A stretch of DNA of 64,000 nt from Saturnia japonica (GCA_033032175.1 CM065316.1:32115-96114), one strand, 5' to 3'. Counted from the stretch's first letter, positions 19,901 through 32,842 are shown. Translations and numbers: made by a program. The notes: generated by a model not told the origin, from the sequence alone.

Positions 19901-20089
19901 GCCAGTGGCGGGCTGGGAAATAATGGCAACCGAGCCATCTCGATCCCCCGCCCAGTTATCTCGGGGCGGCACAAAGTATGGCTCGGCTATCACGGCGACG
20001 CTGATTGACCACTGTGCCATGCTTTGGACTAGCAGGTCCTGCGCACTGGCACAGTGGTTCAGATTCCCTTGGAGAATACGAATAGACAT
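16932..20089 (-). pseudogene. ORF2 endonuclease-reverse transcriptase, frameshifted (A2)
   Basis: It opens at ATG 20089 (MSIRILQGNLNHC). The frame breaks near 19693, where a C-run is one base shorter than in A1, just after LGDFNAKSTAW. The remaining 921 codons are open to the stop at 16932. They include DIANAFNT, SGVPQGSVLGPLLWN, YADDTLV and the C-terminal CHHCGC motif. Between about 18940 and 19015 two opposite indels leave about 19 residues read in another frame (conserved DPWGRPYRMVRGKLRQW is lost), then restore the frame. Confidence 0.87.
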
Positions 20090-20091
20090 TA

Positions 20092-22266
20092 TTAATTGGC
20101 TTCTTCCATCTCCTCCGTCTGGACCGTCGTCGGCGCTTTAGGAACAGCCGACGAGGTCAGGGGCTGTGTCGGGGCTTTTCCCCTCTTCCCCCTCCTTCTT
20201 TTCTTGGGTGGCGACGACGCAACGCATGTCTTGCCGCCCACCCGGTTGCCCAGCAGGTTTACCCGCACCTGCACATATTAAACAATGCGGGTCCGCTGTA
20301 CAGCCTGCCGCCTTATGGCCGGGTTGACTGCAGCGATAGCAGAGTGCACTGCAGTCAACTTCTGAGGAGCATTTTGCCCCCAGATGACCGGCCTGAAGGC
20401 AGCGGAAACACCTCTGTGAGCGGGGCTGCAAGACTTTTACTCGCGCCGACACCCAACCCACCAATAGCTTACGGCCGTCGCCGAGTTTTTTTGGCCACCG
20501 TCACTGGGCACGAAACCACGGCCGTTCCAGCCCCATCAAAGCTGGGGCGTGGATCAGTTGCCTTAACGTGCTCTGGGGGGCATTCCCCAGCACGTGCAAC
20601 GGCGGCAATTAGCTTCTCCACTGTAACGGAGTCATCAAGGCCTGAGATGCGCACGTCTGCACACCTCATCGGCCTGGTTACTCGTTATCCTCAGCTGGAA
20701 AGGACGCCCTAATTTTTTCTGCAAGGGCGTCTGCTTGCAGATCACTCGTGGCACCTGGAACCTCTAAGAGGGCAGCCCCTGTTGCCGCCCTTCTATAGTT
20801 GACGCCCTCAATGCCTAGAGCGCCAAGGTCGACCTGCTCCCATGTTTTCGTTAGCACCTCCCTGTAGGTGATGCCCCTCTTCGCAGCCTCAGGTTGAAGT
20901 GTTATAACCACCGCAGTGGATTTGGAGGTGCGAAGTTTGGGGGCTCTATTCCTTTTTGGAGGTGCTTTTGTAGCCGCCTTTTTCTTATTCTTCTTTGAAG
21001 CCTTACCCCCCTTACCTACTAACACCCACTCCCCTTGAGTGGGTTTAGGAGTGGCCACCTTCTCGCTGTAGGAAGCTTGAGGGGCGGGTGTAGTCGTCGA
21101 CTTGGAACCGGCTTTCCCCGCTTTTTCTCTGCCATTCTTCTCAGCTGCTTGCCGGGATTCAGGCTGCCGCGGAGGACCACTTTTAGGTGCTCTCGTTTTC
21201 GCAATCTGCGCAGCCTTTCTATCCGCCGCCAATGGAGGGCGGAGTTGTCTTTCTGGGAGAAGCCTATCCTCCAAGGCCTCGAAGCGAGCACTCATTATGT
21301 TGAGTATGCGCTCGAACTTCTGGTCAATGTCAGAATTCTCGCTCCGAGGCCTCCCTGGCAACGGCGGAAACTCCTCCCTCCTCCTTGGAGCCGGAGAAGT
21401 TGAAGGGTCCAGTCCTGTCTCTGTCGCTGTGACTAGAGAGACTTCAGCTCCTGGCGATGGCTGGCGGACCTTATTCAGGTCTGCTCTCATTAACGTGAGC
21501 TCCTTCCGAAGCTCTGCCAGTTCTTCCGCTTGTCTGGTGTTCGTCTCCTCTAGCCTTGCGTACGCTGCTTGGACCCTCGCCAACTCCTCGGTGGTGGTCC
21601 GACTGCGGTATTGTTCCACTGCATCCTTAATGGACACAGCCGCATCCTTGAGGGCCTTCTGGAAAGTGCCTTTTAGGTTCGCCGATTTTTTGGCGACTTT
21701 GAGGATCACCTCCACGTCGCCCAGCACCCTTTCACTTAATTGGGAGGAGAGCTCTTCCTCCGGAGCAGTGGCAATCTCTTTAGCGGACTGTTGTATCGTG
21801 CCCGCGATGCCTCCTCCGCCAACTCTTCTTCAGCTGTTAAGCGAAGCAATCCTCTTTCTTCCGGATATAATCTTCCTTCACCTTTGCCAACCCCACATAT
21901 TCTCCTGTAGTTGGGGGCCGCCCCCTACCCTTTTTGGGGATAGAAAACTGGCGTTTGCGTCTGGTCAGCACCTTCGACCTTCCTTTTCCGCCAGAAGGAG
22001 CTTGGCGGAGCGTCCTCAGCGCCAGACAGAGGGTTTTCAGAAGACCCTACCGTCACCATAGAGGCCTCGCTTGACTCGCTACACACTGACAACCTGTCTA
22101 GTGAAGGGTCCCTTACGATAGCCACAACGGGGTTGAATTCACCTTCGCGACCATCCACTTTTCTCTCCTCGCACGTAACTCCACTAGTGGAGCCACCGTC
22201 CTCGTCCTTCTTAAAACTAGGTATATTTACAATATTTACAGAGGTTTTTTTAAAAGGTTTGCTCAT
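20092..22266 (-). pseudogene. ORF1 Gag-like, multiple frameshifts (A2)
   Basis: The A1-equivalent start is ATG 22266 (MSKPFKKTSV). Frame breaks occur near 21945, in the 21780-21855 region, and near 20685, 20485 and 20245, most at short homopolymers. The pieces retain the coiled coil, TAVVITLQPEAAKRG and CFRCLQAGHLGAKC/CYRCSQPGHKAAGC knuckles. The stop (TAA) lies two bases before the ORF2 ATG. Confidence 0.85.
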
Positions 22267-22687
22267 TTTTGTTCCCACGATTGTGGGGGAAGTAACGGTC
22301 CACCCAGGCAGTGCCCCCTGTGCCTGGGTAAGCCTAGCGTAACCCGTCAAGAGAGTCGGCCGGTTCTCTGACGGGGGTCGCACTCGTGACTGGTCTCCCA
22401 CCAGCCACGCATCCCCTCGCGGTGCGCCGCCCGCTTGGGATTAGGGTAATTTTTTATAGAGGTTTTCTTCCTCGCGGTCCGGGCGGTGAAGCCAAGACCC
22501 TCGGTCCCATGCGAAGCCGCGAGACGTGACCACGTCACTCCGATGGGATTACGAGATCGTCGGCGACAAGCCGAACAAGTTGTCCAACCTGCCCGCCCGA
22601 CGGCAGTGTGAGTGCACGCCGAGCCCGCCAACACGCTACGTCTTCGAACCCTCTAAATAGAAGATGAACGGTAAACGTCGCCCCCCC

Positions 22688-22765
22688 GTCAGGTATTAGC
22701 CGTCGGCCGAGAAGCGGCCGCCGTTGCCCGGGATGCACCACGCGGAGGTTCCTGACTCGCACCCC
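22688..22765 (-). ncRNA. HDV-like ribozyme of A2
   Basis: Same helices and active-site residues as the A1 copy at 7324-7401, with no disruptive change seen. Confidence 0.82.
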
Positions 22766-22847
22766 ACCCCACCCCAACCTAACCTAACCTAACCTAACCT
22801 AACCTAACCTAACCTAACCTAACCTAACCTAACCTAACCTAACCTAA

Positions 22848-22880
<33 letters not shown>
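22766..22880. repeat. target-site copy, about 15 CCTAA repeats, poly-T
   Basis: ACCCCACCCCAACC, then an uninterrupted CCTAA tract to 22849 and T31. It is the insertion site of D1. Confidence 0.95.
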
Positions 22881-22883
<3 letters not shown>

Positions 22884-23158
22884 GTGGAGAAACCCATCAT
22901 GGGTACACACCCGCCCGGGGGGACGAGTGGTTATGTGAGACTCCTACTCACTAAAACTCCACGGTGTACCATCCGCCGCCATACTGGGGCGACGCGGGCA
23001 CTGCGCTGGCATTCTGCCGCGCCGCCCCGGCGGCCGGCCCGGCTGTACCGGGCCCCGGCCTAAATAGGAGACGGCTCAGTACACCCTAGCCGTCTCCTCC
23101 GTCCGCCGAGCCTGTGCAATGAGAAGACGGGCCCCCCGACCCGTCTCCTCTGGCTCGG

Positions 23159-26100
23159 CTAGGGTGGCGGGAGTTGGCGAATGAACCGCCTCCTCCTGCC
23201 ACCCGTTCTTCTTTGTCGGAGAGGGCCGCTCAGGGGATCCCCCTCGCGTGCCCTCTCCGCAGCCTCCTTCTGCGAGATGACTTCCTCGCAGAAGGAGGCC
23301 ATCGCCTTCCATGCATTCTCGCTGCCGAGCATGGCTCTCACCACACTCGGCAGCGAGAGGTCTCCTCCCACATCTACGGCCAGAGTGCGGCGCTGCCCCA
23401 CCCACGCAGCACACCCAGACAAAGTGTGCTGCGCCGTGTCCTCTGCAGCCCCGCACTCGTGGCACGTAGTGTTCGGCTCCCTCCTGGCAATCTTGTGCAG
23501 GTACCATCCGAAGCAACCATGTCCGGATAGTACCTGCACAAGTCTAAAGCTCAGGGAGCCACGCTCCCTGGAACACCACTCTCGGAGGACCGGGCGGACG
23601 GCGTCTATGGTATAACGCCCATAACGCGCGTCCGCCAGGTCCTCCTCCCACCTCCCGAAAATATTTTCCCGGGCCTCTCGCCTGACCCTGTCAATCTCCG
23701 TGGGAGCTGAAGGCTCCCCTAACCCTCTCCTCGCCGCCGTGAATTTGTACACGGTGGCGAGCACCTCCGCCTCCAGCTCCCATGGCGGGGAGCCGGCAAG
23801 AACCAAGGCCGCCCCCGCGGACACCGATCGGTACCCGCGAATTACCCTCAGCGCCACGACACGCTGCGTAGCACGCAGTATGCGTCTGTTCGTGGCGCTG
23901 AGAGCATCCGACCAGATCGGTGCCCCGTAGACGGCCATGCTCCGCACGACCCCCGCGAACAAACGGCGACAGCTCGCGCCCGGCCCCCCCGAATTCGGGA
24001 GAAGCCGGCCGAGAGCCGCCGCCGCTCCCACTATCCGCGGTTCGAGTCCCTTAAAGTGGGACTCGAACCGCCATCGTCCGTCCAGGATGAGGCCCAGATA
24101 TTTCATCTGGGCCCCAACCCGGACCCTCACCCCCTCTACGTAGATGTGGGCCCCAGGAGGCGGCCCACACCGAGGCCCATGAAAAAGCATGGCCTCGGTC
24201 TTCTCGGCCGCCACCCTAAGGCCCAACGCCTTTATGCGCCCGACCACGAGGGCAGCGCCCTCAGTGGCCAGGCGCGCCACCTCTCCAAAAGAACCCCCCC
24301 GGGCTACGACTAGTGTGTCGTCCGCGTAGCACAACACGCGAATCCCCGAAGGGAGCGCTACGCGGAGCACCCAGTCATAGCCCATATTCCACAGGAGCGG
24401 CCCCAACACCGACCCTGTGGAACCCCACACCCAGTGCTGCGCCGGACCACAGCCCCCCTTCCGTCCACGAAGGCGACCTCCCTGCCCTGGAGGTAGTCCC
24501 CCAACAGCCGCCGCAGGTACGAGGGCACTCCGAAAAACCGGAGCGCCTCCCGTATAACACCGTGCGGCAGACTGTTGAAGGCGTTGGCGATGTCGATCGA
24601 CACCGCCAACAGCCTACCTCCCCCCTCGGTCGCCTCCGCGGACCACTCCTTCAGGGTGGAGAGGGCGTCCAGCGTTGAACGCCCTCTCCGGAAACCAAAC
24701 TGCCGGTCCGAAAGTACCGGCCCCACTTCCGCCATGTGCCGGACGACACGAGACGCCAGAATACGCTCCAGCATCTTCCCCGTGTCGTCCAGCAGCACAA
24801 GGGGCCGGTACGAGGACGGGCAGTCCGGGGGGCGACCCTTCTTCCCCAGAAGGCAGAGTCGCCCCATCTTCCAGAGCTTCGGGAACCGTCCAACCGACAA
24901 ACATCGGTTGAATAGCTCCCGAAGCTCTACCCCCATGTGGTTCAGCGCCACACTTAAAACTTGGCCCGGAACCCCGTCCGGGCCTGGCGCCCTCCGCTTG
25001 TTGCGGAGGCGCTCCACCACCGACCCCATCTCCTCCTCAGTGACGGGGGGGGGGTGGCAACAGCTCCTCCGCAACACTCCCATCTAACATGGGGGGCGGG
25101 AGAAGCTCCGGAGGGTCGGGCAGCAACGTGGCCACGACCCTCCCCAGGACCTCTGAGTCCAGGGACTCCGTTAAAGGGGGCGCCTGCCCCCGGAACTTCT
25201 TCCGGGCAACCCGGTACGGGCGCCCCCACGGGTCCCTATCCAGAGTCCTAAGGAGCTCCTCCCACTGCTCATCCTTTGCCCGGCTGATGGCCACCTGCAG
25301 GGACTTCCTGGCTTCCCTGTAGTGGCCAAGCAGCCGGGCCTCCTCCCCCGCTATACGGGTTTGCCGCCGGCGGCAGCGCTGAAGCTGCCGCCTCGCCGCG
25401 GAGCAGGCCACCCGGAGATCGGCAATCTCCGGGGTCCACCAATACACCGCCCGCCTGCTATGCGGGCGGTTGTTGCCCCGCGGCATCGACGCGTCGCAGA
25501 CCGCCGTAAGGGCCTTACGGAAACGGCCCGCGATCGCGTCGATATCTTCCTCACTGGTAGCCGGCGCACGCCAGCTCTGGACGATGGCCGCCTCTTCAGC
25601 AAGCTGCCGATTGAGGCGGCCCACCACCCATCGGGGGAAGTTAGCCCCCCCCGGAGCCCGGCGCGCCGGCACCTCTGAGGAGGTGGAGACCCCAAACCGG
25701 ATATACCGGTGGTCTGACAGGGTCTCCACCTCCTCCAGCACTCTCCAATCCTGCACACGGCGTGCGACAGACGGCGTGGCGAAGGAGACGTCCACCACGG
25801 ACCCTCCGTTCTGTCTCACGCACGTGTGCACAGCCCCTCGGTTGAGGAGGGACAGCCCAACCTGGACTGCCCACTCCTCCACCACTGCCCCTCTGGGGTC
25901 CGTGGCCACCGCTCCCCATGTCCGTGACTTGGCGTTAAGGTCGCCAAGCAGGACAACGGGGAGCGGCGACAGCCGCCTAACCGCCGGCCCCAGGGAGTCG
26001 AGGAACACCTCGAACTCCCGCAGGGGGCGGTTGGGGGAGAAATAAACCCCCACCACAGCGTATCCCCCCCAGGCGGCAGCCACGAACCCCGAGCCCCTCT

Positions 26101-26308
26101 CCTTGATGGAGAGGGGGGACCCCCTACAATAAATTGCCACGGAGCCGTTGAGGTCCCCCGCCCAGTAAGGTTGGGCAGGGACACAATACGGCTCCGCAGC
26201 CACCGCAACACTGATATTCCACTCCGCCACCGACTGCACAAATAAGTCTTGTGCGGTAGCGGAGTGGTTCAGGTTACCCTGGAGATAGCTGGTACGATTG
26301 TGCTGCAT
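23159..26308 (-). pseudogene. ORF2 endonuclease-reverse transcriptase, two frameshifts (D1)
   Basis: Endonuclease from ATG 26308: LQGNLNHSATAQDL, AEPYCVPA, LGDLNAKSRTWG (Leu where A/B have Phe) and SDHRYIRF. A long G-run near 25050 breaks the frame before APGPDGVPG. A second break near 24415 (a missing C) interrupts GVPQGS. The last frame continues with VLGPLLWN, YADDTLVVA and the Cys/His motif CHECGAAEDTAQHTLSGC, then stops after RRFIRQLPPP. The ATG overlaps the ORF1 stop as TAATG, the arrangement used for reinitiation in SART1. Confidence 0.87.
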
Positions 26309-28380
26309 TACTGGGTCGTACCAACTACCTCCGACCTAGGCCTAACCGGGCGAGCCCCAGGGGGCCTCCTCTTGGCAGAGGGGGGCTTGCAGCTTGCCCC
26401 CCCCATATAGTGATCCGCTGGTACGCCAGCGGCGGCACATACATCGCAATGCAGTTTGATTGCTGCACACTCTGCCGCCGCATGGCCGGACTCCCCGCAC
26501 CTGTAGCACAGGGCGCTCCTGTCTTCCATTGTCACACACGTCGGGCGAGTGTGGCCCAGGCCCATGCATCTGAAAACACCGCATGGGTTTCTCTTGCAGC
26601 GGATGGACACGGGCCACACTCCACCCAATCAGGAGGCGCCCCATATCTGCCAGTTTTCTGGCCTCAACCACGGGGAGTGATATCTTGACCACTCCCCCCC
26701 CCCCAGTCTTGCCGGATGGGACCAGCCTTCACCACAGCCGGCTCACATCCGGTCTTAGCGGCCACCGTGCAGACCACCTCCATCTGATCGATGGTTTCAT
26801 CGAGGCCAGTGAGCCGAAGCTCCGCACGCTTGATCGGTCTGGCAACAACAGCCACCCCTTCAAGCACTGACGTGAGCTGTGCAGCCAGACCCATCGCCTT
26901 GGTCTCGCTCTCACTCCCGGAGCCAGGTATCTCAATTATCCTGGCTCCTGTAGCCGTCGTGCGGAGCTTCAGCTCTTCTATTCCCAGGTCCGCCAGCTTG
27001 ACCGCTTCCCGCACTTTTAGCAACGCAGCCGAGTAAGTCACCCCCTTCGCCACAGCCTCCGGCTGCAGTGTTAACAGTACCGCAGCCGAGCGTGGCACTG
27101 AGGGCAACTTCGGCCCATTCTTCTTTTTTTGCCGCAGGAGTGGCTGCAGGCTTGGACGCAGGTGCAGGCGCAGCTGGGGCCTTCTTCTTTTTTGGCCGCC
27201 GCGTTACAGTCGCCCAGGTTTCTTCTCCTGCCTCAGAAGGAGCCTGGGAACTGGCAGTGCCCGGGGGCGCAGGCCACTCCATGCCCAACGGCACCGAAAT
27301 GGAGGCCACGGATGGCCCCGGCGTGTCCGCCCTACTGGATCCAGCCCGCGACACTGACCGAGGTCTTTTGGCCGCCACAGACCCAACCCCAGAGCCAGCA
27401 AGTCTAGGGGGCCCGGTTACCTTAGCAGACCTTGACTCATTGCCACGCCTTTTATCGCCCGCTAAAGGTGGGCGCACGATCTTCTTGGGAAGGAGGCGGC
27501 CATCCACCTCCAGGCTGTCGAACCTTGCGTCCAACACATTCCCCACCGTGGAGTGGATGGCCTGAATTGACCCCTCCAACCTTCCCACTGCTTCTGCCAG
27601 TGCTTTCTCCCATCCTTGGGGAGGCACATTAGCCTGCACCGCTTGAGGAGGAGGTGGAGGAGGCGGCATGATCTGCCTTGCTCCCGCCTCCCGTCGCCAC
27701 GCGAGGACCTCTTTCTTGAGGTCCTCGACTTGCTGTCGGAGCACCCTCGTCTCTCTCCCAAGACGAGCAGTCTCACCATTCACGGTGCGCTCCATGAGCG
27801 CATCAACCACCTCCTTCAGTTCTTTTGCCGCACCTTTGAGGGCTTTAATAGCCGTCCCCTTTAAATTCCCCGAGGTGCGACAAACCTCCAGGATGGTGGC
27901 AACCCCACCCTCCGTGCGGGATTTCAGCGCTTCCGCGTCTAATTTTTCCGCACAGCTGCTCCCCTCAGGGACACCCTCACGCCCCACAAAGACAATTTCC
28001 TCGTCCGCGGAACTTGCATCTTCCGCTCTTTCCTTAAGGAATGACCCTTCAGTCGCACTTTTCTTCAAAATCGAGCGACCTGCGCTCCTTGAGCGGCCGA
28101 GACCACGGGCAGCCCCCCTTCTCGCTGTGTTTTGCTTTGGAGGCTCAATGTCTGGGTTTTCACCCTCCAAGATATCGAAGCGAGACCCGAAGGTACGCTT
28201 CCCCGCGACTACCGCCCCCCCGGAAGAACCGCTGGACGCCATGCGAGAGATTGCCACGTCTGAACACTTTTCTGCCTCCTGCCCATTACCGGACAGAATT
28301 TCGGCCAGTTTGCTGCGTTCCTTCTTTTCCTTAGAGCTAAAACTTAAACTAAGATTTTTTGTTTGTAAATTTGTGTTCAT
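26308..28380 (-). pseudogene. ORF1 Gag-like, three frameshifts (D1)
   Basis: ATG 28380 (MNTNLQTKNLSLSF), preceded by hairpin CCCAC-ACTC-GTGGG. It is open to about 27115 and includes the coiled coil (ETARLGRETRVLRQQVEDLKKE) and a Pro/Ala-rich linker. Breaks lie near 27115, at the G-run near 26695 and near 26580. Pieces carry SAAVLLTLQPEAVAKG, CMGLGHTRPTC, CYRCGESGHAAAEC and CDVCAAAGVPADHY. It ends VVGTTQ with TAA sharing a base with the ORF2 ATG. Confidence 0.85.
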
Positions 28381-28779
28381 ATTTGATCCCACGAGTGTGG
28401 GGGAAAGAAACGGTCCACCCAGGCAGTGCCCCCTGTACCTGGGTAAGCCTAGCGTAACCCGTCAAGAGAGTCGGCCGGTTCTCTGACGGGGGCCGCACTA
28501 AAGACTGAACATCCCATCAGCCATGCATCCTTTCGCGGTGCGCCGCCGCTTAGGATTCGGGGTAATTTTTTATAGAGGTTTTCTTCCTCGCGGTCCGGGC
28601 GGTTAAGCCAAGACCCTCGGTCCCATACGTAGCCGCGAGACGTGACCACGACACTCCGTTGGGATTACGAGATCGACGGCGACAAGCCAGACAAGGTGCC
28701 CGACCTGCCTGCCCGACGGCAGTGTGAGTGCACGCCGAGCCCGCCAACACGCCACGTTCTTCAACGTAGCCCCCCCCCC

Positions 28780-28857
28780 GTCAGGTATTAGCCGTCGGCC
28801 GAGAAGCGGCCGCCGTTGCCCGGGATGCACCACGCGGAGGTTCCTGACTCGCACCCC
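28780..28857 (-). ncRNA. HDV-like ribozyme of D1
   Basis: Identical core to the A1 ribozyme (P1 GGGGTGC/GCATCCC, P2 GTCAGG/CCTGAC, GGGCAAC, GCTAATA), although the ORFs of D and A are distant. Confidence 0.82.
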
Positions 28858-28884
28858 AACCTAACCTAACCTAACCTAACCTAA

Positions 28885-28935
<51 letters not shown>
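28858..28935. repeat. about six CCTAA repeats and poly-T
   Basis: AACCTAACC... to 28886, then T49 before the next element. Confidence 0.95.
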
Positions 28936-28938
<3 letters not shown>

Positions 28939-29213
28939 GTGGAGAAACCCGTCATGGGTACACACCCGCCCGGGGGGACGAGTGGTTATGTGAGACTCCT
29001 ACTCACTAAAACTCCACGGTGTACCATCCGCCGCCATACTGGGGCGACGCGGGCACTGCGCTGGCATTCTGCCGCGCCGCCCCGGCGGCCAGCCCGGCTG
29101 AACCGGGCCCCGGCCTAAATAGGAGACGGCTCAGTACACCCTAGCCGTCTCCTCCGTCCACCGAGCCTGTGCAATGAGAAGACGGGCCCCCCGACCCGTC
29201 TCCTCTGGCTCGG

Positions 29214-32200
29214 CTAGGGTGGCGGGAGTTGGCGGATGAACCGCCTCCTCCTGCCACCGGTTCTTCTTTGGCGGAGAGGGCCGCTCAGGGGATCCCCTTC
29301 ACGAACCCTCTCCGCGGCCTCCTTCTGCGATATGACGTCTTCGCAGAAGGAGGCCATTGCCGTCCATGCCCTCTCGCTGTCGAGCATGGCTCTCACCACA
29401 CTCGGCAGCGAGAGGTCCTCTCCAACAACTGCGGCCAGAGTGCGGCGCTGCTCCTCCCACGCAGCACACTCACCGAGAGTGTGCTGCGCCGTATCCTCCG
29501 CAGCCCCGCACTCATGGCACACAGGCGAGGGCTCCCTCCTGGCTATCTTGTGCAGGTACCATCCGAAGCATCCATGTCCGGACAGTACCTGCACAAGCCT
29601 AAACGTCAGGGAGCCCTGCTCCCTGAAACTCCACTTCCGGAGGACCGGACGGACGGCGTCTATGGAGTAGCGCCCATATCGCGCGTCCGCCAGGTCCTCC
29701 TCCCACCTCCTCAACACATCCTCGCGGACTTCCCTCCGCACAGCTTCAACTTCTTCGGGAGCCGGAGGCTCCCCTGTTTCCCTCCTCGCCGCCGTGAATC
29801 TATACACGGCGGCGAGCACCTCCGCCTCCAGCTCCCACGGTGGGGAGCCGGCGAGCACACAGGCCGCCCCCGCAGACACCGATCGGTATCCACGAAACTA
29901 CTCTCAGCGCCACGATACGCTGCACGGCACGCAACACGCGTCTGTTCGTGGCGCCGAGAGCATCCACCCAGATCGGTGCCCCGTAGACGGCCATGCTCCG
30001 CACGACCCCCGCGAACAGCCGGCGACAGCTCGCGCCCGGTCCCCCCGAATTCGGGAGGAGCCTACCGAGAGCTGCCGCCGCTCCCACAATGCGCGGTCCG
30101 AGCCCCTTAAAATGGGGCTCGAACCGCCAACGCCCGTCCAGGACGAGGCCCAGATATTTCATCTGGGCCCCGACCCGGACCCTCGCCCCTTCTACATATA
30201 TGTGGGCCCCAGGGGGCGGCCCACACCGAGGCCCATGAAAAAGAAGAGCCTCGGTCTTCTCCGCCGCCACCCTAAGACCCAACGCTTTGATGCGCCTGAC
30301 CACGAGGGCCGTACCTTCCGTGGCCAGGCGCGCCACCTCATCATAACTCCCCCCCCGGGCCACGACCAGGGTGTCGTCCGCGTAGCAGAGTATGCGGACT
30401 CCCTCCGGGAGTGCTACGCGGAGCACCCAGTCGTAGCCCATGTTCCACAGGAGCGGTCCCAACACCGACCCCTGTGGAACACCACACCCAACGCGGCGCC
30501 GGGCCACAATCCCCCGGCCGTCCGCGAAGACGACCTCCCTCTCTTGGAGGTAGTCCTCCAACAGCCGCCGCAGGTACGAGGGCACCCCGAAAAAACCGGA
30601 GTGCCTCCCGAATGACGTTGTGCGGCAGACTGTTGAAGGCGTTGGCGATGTCGATTGACACCGCCAACAATCTACCTCCCTCCCGGGTCGCCTCCGCGGA
30701 CCACGCCTTCAAGGTGGAGAGGGCGTCCAAAGTGGAGCGCCCTCTCCGGAAACCGAACTGCCAGTCTGATAGGACCGGCCCCACCTCCTCCATGTGCCGG
30801 ATGACACGGGAGGCTATTATTCTCTCCAGCATTTTCGCCGTGTCATCCAGCAACACCAGGGGCCGGTATGAGGACGGGCAGTCCGGAGGGCGACCCTCCT
30901 TCGGCAACAGGCAAAGTCGCCCCACCTTCCAGAGCTTCGGGAACCGTCCGACCAGCAAACAGCGGTCGAACAGCTCCCGAAGCTCTCCCCCCATGTGGCC
31001 CAGCGCCACTCCTAATAACTGGCCCGGTACCCCGTCCGGGCCAGGTGCCCTCCGCTTCTTGCGAAGGCGCTGCACCGCCCGCCCCATCTCGTCATCAGTA
31101 ACGATCTGGGGCGGTGCTAGCTCCTCCGCAACAAAGCCCCCATTGGACATGGGAGGTGGGAGGAGCACCGGAGGATCGGGCAGCAGTGTGGCCACGACCC
31201 TCCCTAGGACCTCTGGATCAATTGTTTCCGTCAAAGGGGGGCGCCTGCCCCCGGAACTTTCTCCTAACCATCCGGTAAGGGCGCCCCCACGGATCCCGAT
31301 CCAGGGTCCTAAGGAGCTCCTCCCATTTCTCGTCCTTGGCCCGGCCTATGGCTGCCTGCAGGAAATTACGGCATTCCCTGTAGGCAGCAAGCAACCGGGC
31401 CTCCTCACCGTTCTGCTGAACTCGCCGCCGGCGGCAGCGTTGTAGCTGCCGCCGCGCCGCGGAGCAGGCCACCCGGAGATCGGCAATCTCCGGGGACCAC
31501 CAATACACCGCCCGTCTGTTTTGCGGGCGGTTGTTGCCCCGCGGCATCGACGCGTCGCAGACCGCCGTAAGGGCCCTACGGAACCGGTCCGCGATCGCGT
31601 CGATATCTTCGTCCGCCGGAGCTGGTGCTCGCCAGCTCTGGAAAATGGCCGCCTCTTCTGCCAGCTCTCGGTTGAGGCGGCCAAGAATCCATCTGGGGAA
31701 CGCCGTCCCCCCACGGGGACGGTGCACCAGCTCCCCTAGAGAGGTGGAGACCTCGAACCGAACATAGCGATGATCAGAGAAGGTCTCCACCTCCTCCAGA
31801 ACCCTCCAGTTCTCCACACGGCGCGCGACAGACGGCGTGGCAAATGAGATGTCCACCACGGACCCTCCATTCTGCCGCACGCACGTGTGGACAGATCCTC
31901 TGTTGAGGAGGGACAGCCCCATCTGGACTGTCCACTCCTCTACTGCTTCCCCCCGGGGGTCTGTGGCGACCGCTCCCCATGCCCGCGACTTGGCGTTAAG
32001 ATCGCCAAGCAGGACAATAGGGAGCGGTGCTAGCCGCCTAACCGCCGCCCCCAGGGAGTCGAGAAACACCTCGAACTCCCTTAGGGGCCGGTTTGGGGAG
32101 AAATAGACTCCGACAAAACCGAATCCTCCCCAGGCGGCCGCCACAAACCCCGACCCCCTCTCTTTAATTGAAAGGGGAGACCCCGTGCTGTGTATTGCCA

Positions 32201-32369
32201 CGGAGCCGTCCAGATCACCTGCCCAGTAAGGTTGGGCAGGGACGCAGTACGGCTCCGCAGCCACCCCGACACTAATGTTCCACTCCGCCACTGACTGCAC
32301 AAATAAGTCTTGTGCAGTGGCGGAGTGGTTCAAATTCGATTGGAGGTAGTTAGCATGGTGTCGCTGCAT
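29214..32369 (-). pseudogene. ORF2 endonuclease-reverse transcriptase, three frameshifts (D2)
   Basis: The endonuclease is open from ATG 32369 to about 31235 (LQSNLNHS, AEPYCVPA, LGDLNAKSRAWG, SDHRYVRF). Breaks occur near 31235 (G-run), 30590 (A-run) and 29890. Between them lie APGPDGVPG, DIANAFNS, GCGVPQGSVLGPLLWN, YADDTLVVA and the CHECGAAEDTAQHTLGEC motif. The ATG overlaps the ORF1 stop as TAATG. Confidence 0.87.
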
Positions 32370-32815
32370 TACTGAGCCATACTAACTACCCCCGACCTCA
32401 GTCCTCCTCTTCGTGCCCCGAGGGCCCCCTTATTACTGGTGAGGGGCCTGCAGCTGGCCCCTCCCATGTAATGCTCAGCCGGCTTACCGTCGGCGGCACA
32501 TGCGGCGCAGTGCAACTTTGGTGATGCGCAGTTATTCGCCGCATGGCCCGAATCTCCGCACCTGAAACACAGATTGCCCCAGTTAACTGTAGCCAAGCAG
32601 GTTGGGCTGGTGTGGCCCAAGCCCATGCATTTGAAGCAACGCATGGGCTTATCTGCCAGTGGCAGTATACGGGCCACACTCCACCCAACCAGTAGCCGCC
32701 CTGCCTCGGCCAGCTTCTTATGGCCCTCCACTGGGAGTGACACGAATGCCACTCCCCCTCCCCGCTCATTCCGGATGGAGCCGACCTTAATATGGTCTAG
32801 CTCACATCCAGTCAA
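32369..32815 (-). pseudogene. ORF1 C-terminal remnant with zinc knuckles (D2)
   Basis: About 148 codons, truncated at the 5' side by incomplete reverse transcription. It keeps LLVGWSVARI and the knuckles CFKCMGLGHTSPTC and CFRCGDSGHAANNC, then CAACAADGKPAEHY, and ends VVSMAQ at TAA. No start codon remains. Confidence 0.85.
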
Positions 32816-32842
32816 ACCTTTTTTTTTTTTTTTTTTTTTTTT
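32804..32842. repeat. left target-site duplication of B2 and poly-T
   Basis: ACATCCAGTCAAACC, then T24. The right copy at 39247-39260 reads ACATCCAGTCAACC (one A fewer). This duplication lies partly in unique D2 sequence, so it is unambiguous. Confidence 0.9.

Larger units (their letters stand above)
16606..22765 (-). mobile_element. full-length family-A element with damaged ORFs, A2
   Basis: Same layout as A1, with high similarity throughout, a 59-nt poly(A) and a 14-bp target duplication. ORF2 has one uncompensated frameshift and one compensated pair; ORF1 has several frameshifts. The long tail, target copies and ribozyme suggest a young insertion, so some indels may be sequencing errors. 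Confidence 0.9.
22881..28857 (-). mobile_element. full-length family-D telomeric non-LTR element, D1
   Basis: It has a 3'UTR at 22881-23158, ORF2, ORF1, an A-like 5'UTR and a ribozyme. The ORFs are well diverged from A/B but have the same domain order. Both are frameshifted. Its ORF2 is the natural candidate helper for Gag-only family C, which shares its 3'UTR. Confidence 0.9.
28936..32815 (-). mobile_element. 5'-truncated family-D element, D2
   Basis: It has the 3'UTR (28936-29213), ORF2 and only the last approximately 148 codons of ORF1. Truncation at 32815 joins directly to telomeric AACC. It is about 90% similar to D1 by eye. Confidence 0.88.

Noticed and set aside
22773..22849. CRISPR-like or simple-repeat array
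   Set aside because: These are perfect CCTAA telomere repeats without spacers, in an arthropod context.
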